Assembly (NCBI RefSeq): GCF_000379085.1
Contig: NZ_KB905378.1
Coordinates: forward strand, 1,634,327 to 1,698,326
Reading direction: 5' to 3'
DNA length: 64,000 nt
DNA from: Halomicrobium katesii DSM 19301
GTDB lineage: Archaea > Halobacteriota > Halobacteria > Halobacteriales > Haloarculaceae
The position numbers were made by a program, and so were the translations under genes. This document shows, one piece after another, positions 62,319 through 64,000 of this stretch (positions are counted from its first letter, which is position 1; each line of letters begins with the position of its first letter). The notes under the pieces were generated by a model that was not told the DNA's origin, ran no database searches, and saw only the letters and a list, made by a program, of their open reading frames with translations.

Positions 62319-63095
62319 TCACTCGAACCACTCGCCGACGAGCTCGTCGTAGGTCCCGTCGTCGCGCAGTTCCGCGAGCGCGTCGTTCAGATCGCTCAGG
62401 CGCTCGTCGTCGGGACGCATCCCCATGCCGAACTGCTCGCCGGTGTCGATGACGAACGCGATCGCGACCGCACGGTCGCCCGCGAAGCTCCCGGCCACGG
62501 GCTCGTCGACGATCACGGCGTCGACGTTGCCGTTTTCGAGGTCCTGGGCTGCCAGCGTGTAGTTGTCGTAGCGCCGGAGGTCGTCTTCGGCGACGAGTCC
62601 GTCCTCGACGAGCGCCTCGGCCTCGCCCTCGCCCGTGGTGCCGCCCTGGGCACCGACGCGGACGCCTTCGAGATCCTCGACCGACTCCGGCTGGAACTCG
62701 CCGCCTTCCCGGACGAGGACGGCCTGGCTGGACTCCCAGTAGGGGTCGGTGAAGTCGATCTGCTCCTGGCGGTCCGGGCCGATCGTCATGCCGGCGGCGA
62801 TCAGATCGATGTCGCCGTCCAGCACCGACGGGATTAGCGACTCGAAGGCGATATCCTGCCACTCGCCGACCTCGTAGCCGGCCCGGTCGATGACCGTCTC
62901 GGCCAGCTCGATGTCGAAGCCGACCAGTTCGCCGTCCTCGGTGTACTCGAACGGCGGGAACCCGGAGTTCGTCCCGGGAACGATCGTCTCCGTGTTCTCT
63001 TCGCTACTCGAACAGCCGGCGATCGCCGTCGTGGCTCCGAGAGCCCCGACGGTCTTCATGTACGCCCGCCGATCCATACTGTACGTACGAGCCAT
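62319..63095 (-). CDS. Polar amino acid ABC transporter substrate-binding lipoprotein
   Basis: 258 residues from ATG 63095; ATG 63077 (MDRRAYMKTVGALG) is an equally good start. A twin-arginine-like signal with lipobox ATTAIAGC precedes a type II periplasmic-binding domain (VPGTNSGFPPFEYTEDGELV, GFDIELAETVIDRAGYEV, LIPSVLDGDIDLIAAGMTI, QGGTTGEGEAEAL, NGNVDAVIVDEPVA). It captures amino acids outside the cell and hands them to the permeases encoded next. First gene of the operon. Confidence 0.9.
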   Translation of the reverse strand: MARTYSMDRRAYMKTVGALGATTAIAGCSSSEENTETIVPGTNSGFPPFEYTEDGELVGFDIELAETVIDRAGYEVGEWQDIAFESLIPSVLDGDIDLIAAGMTIGPDRQEQIDFTDPYWESSQAVLVREGGEFQPESVEDLEGVRVGAQGGTTGEGEAEALVEDGLVAEDDLRRYDNYTLAAQDLENGNVDAVIVDEPVAGSFAGDRAVAIAFVIDTGEQFGMGMRPDDERLSDLNDALAELRDDGTYDELVGEWFE

Positions 63096-63153
63096 ATCGA
63101 GTGATCGGTAGAGCCACTGTTGAACGTTTCGGGCCTGTTCTGGATGGTCTATC

Positions 63154-63180
63154 ATGCCGACGGCGGTGATCGGCATTTTT
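63154..63180 (+). terminator. Hairpin followed by T run
   Basis: ATGCCGA (63154-63160) pairs with TCGGCAT (63170-63176), followed by TTTT. It lies in the divergent gap between the transporter operon and the zinc-finger gene, where no + strand gene precedes it, so the role as terminator or operator is open. Confidence 0.35.
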
Positions 63181-63284
63181 CGAGGACGGGCGAGGGGGTA
63201 ATCACTCGCAGCTCTGCTTCGTATCTGAACACCGCCGTCTCTGTGGCGGGACCATTTATGTTCGCGCGTACCACACGGGTGAGC

Positions 63285-64000
63285 ATGGAACAGCTATCCT
63301 CGTGTTACTTCTGTGGAGCCGCCCTCGACGCCCAGATCGAGCCCTACCAGGTCGTGCCGGCGTCGCTGGAGCCGACCGACGACCAGCAGCGAGCCGTCTC
63401 GCTGTGTCCGAGCTGTCGCCAGAAGCTCGCACACGTCGTCGAGACCGTCGTCGAAGCCAGCGACGACGGGGACGCCACCGCGGCCATGGACGACGTGTCG
63501 GATCTCGACCCCGAGGGAACGCTCCTCGACGACGAGCCAGGCACCGCGACCAAGGGAGAGGACTCCGTGGCCGACAGCCAGTCGACGGACGCGAGCAACG
63601 ACACGAAACCGGAACCGGAACCCGCACACGAGGGGCGATCCGACGACGGTAGTGAGCCGTCCCAGTCCGACGCCGACGGACAGGCCAAGCGCACGGGATC
63701 CCGTCACTCTCACAACGGGACGGCCGACGAGCAGGCTGTCGATCGCCGCCGCGACGGCGAGACGCGAACGGACCGTGCCCCGGACGAACGTCGGGCCGAG
63801 AGCAGCGAGCGACGCGACGGTGCCGGTCCGCAACGAGACGGCCGGGGCGCAAGCGACGACGCCGAGGCCGACCGGACACAGCAGACTCACAGTGCCGGCG
63901 ACACGGGCGAGGACGACGACGGACCGTCGCTGACGGCACTGGAGTACAACAAGGTGATGCGACTCCTCCAGAACCGAGAGTTCCCGGTCGAACGCGCCGA
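63285..64000 (+). CDS. Zinc-finger protein with long disordered region, 3' partial
   Basis: 238 codons are in the window and the frame is open at its end. CYFCGAALD near the N terminus and CPSCRQKLAHVVE some 35 residues later form a four-cysteine zinc site. A long hydrophilic, low-complexity stretch (residues 60-215, rich in D, E, R, S, T) follows. The last visible part (LTALEYNKVMRLLQNREFPV) begins an ordered helical region. TTTATG lies about 28 nt before ATG 63285, predicting a leaderless message. A family could not be assigned without the rest. Confidence 0.65.
   Translation, partial: MEQLSSCYFCGAALDAQIEPYQVVPASLEPTDDQQRAVSLCPSCRQKLAHVVETVVEASDDGDATAAMDDVSDLDPEGTLLDDEPGTATKGEDSVADSQSTDASNDTKPEPEPAHEGRSDDGSEPSQSDADGQAKRTGSRHSHNGTADEQAVDRRRDGETRTDRAPDERRAESSERRDGAGPQRDGRGASDDAEADRTQQTHSAGDTGEDDDGPSLTALEYNKVMRLLQNREFPVERA

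Overview
The window is high-GC DNA from a halophilic archaeon (class Halobacteria). The evidence is acidic proteins, leaderless genes with a TATA box about 25-28 nt before the start codon, Tat-type lipoprotein signals, an intron-containing elongator tRNA-Met, HalX response regulators, haloarchaeal DUF proteins and retinal/carotenoid genes.

Region 1-32167 is chromosomal backbone. It holds a frameshifted PAS histidine kinase, a TVP38-like membrane protein, tRNA-Met with a 130-nt intron, one of two paralogous orphan substrate-binding lipoproteins, rfcL, heme A synthase, malic enzyme, RNase H, a HalX response regulator and the second binding-protein paralog. A DyP-like/CRTAC1 operon, a PD-(D/E)XK-like protein, a frameshifted membrane gene, an XRE regulator, a PHP phosphoesterase and a PQQ-propeller/membrane operon follow. 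HMG-CoA synthase, a pilin-like Ig-domain surface protein and the conserved archaeal adk-DUF106-cmk-cbf5 cluster complete this part. Several dispersed palindromic elements lie between convergent genes.

Region 32168-48460 is an integrated virus-like element of about 16.2 kb in tRNA-Pro(GGG), bounded by a 16-bp direct repeat (attL 32226-32241, attR 48445-48460). A small early operon and a winged-helix replication-protein candidate run on the + strand. A structural block runs on the - strand: small membrane proteins, a spike-like protein with signal peptide and C-terminal anchor, two more membrane proteins and a P-loop NTPase. The layout is that of temperate pleolipoviruses of the SNJ2 type. The right end carries a PhiH1-like repressor, a string of four overlapping mini-proteins (three of them cysteine-rich) and a tyrosine integrase. 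AT-richer cargo includes an Mrr-type restriction gene broken by a 141-bp MITE, and an HNH nuclease.

Region 48461-50938 looks like the decayed start of a second, related element integrated in tandem. It reuses the same leader with a covarying hairpin. It also holds a gene of unknown function split by a 395-bp inverted-repeat element whose only gene encodes a ribbon-helix-helix-like protein.

Region 50939-64000 returns to backbone: SprT-like protease, Nif3-like protein, SHOCT membrane protein, a left-handed beta-helix acyltransferase, divergent crtI and blh with a matched pair of palindromes at both starts, a receiver-GAF/RecA-like signalling pair, a TFB-like cyclin-box protein, a polar amino acid ABC transporter operon, and the start of a zinc-finger protein cut by the window end.
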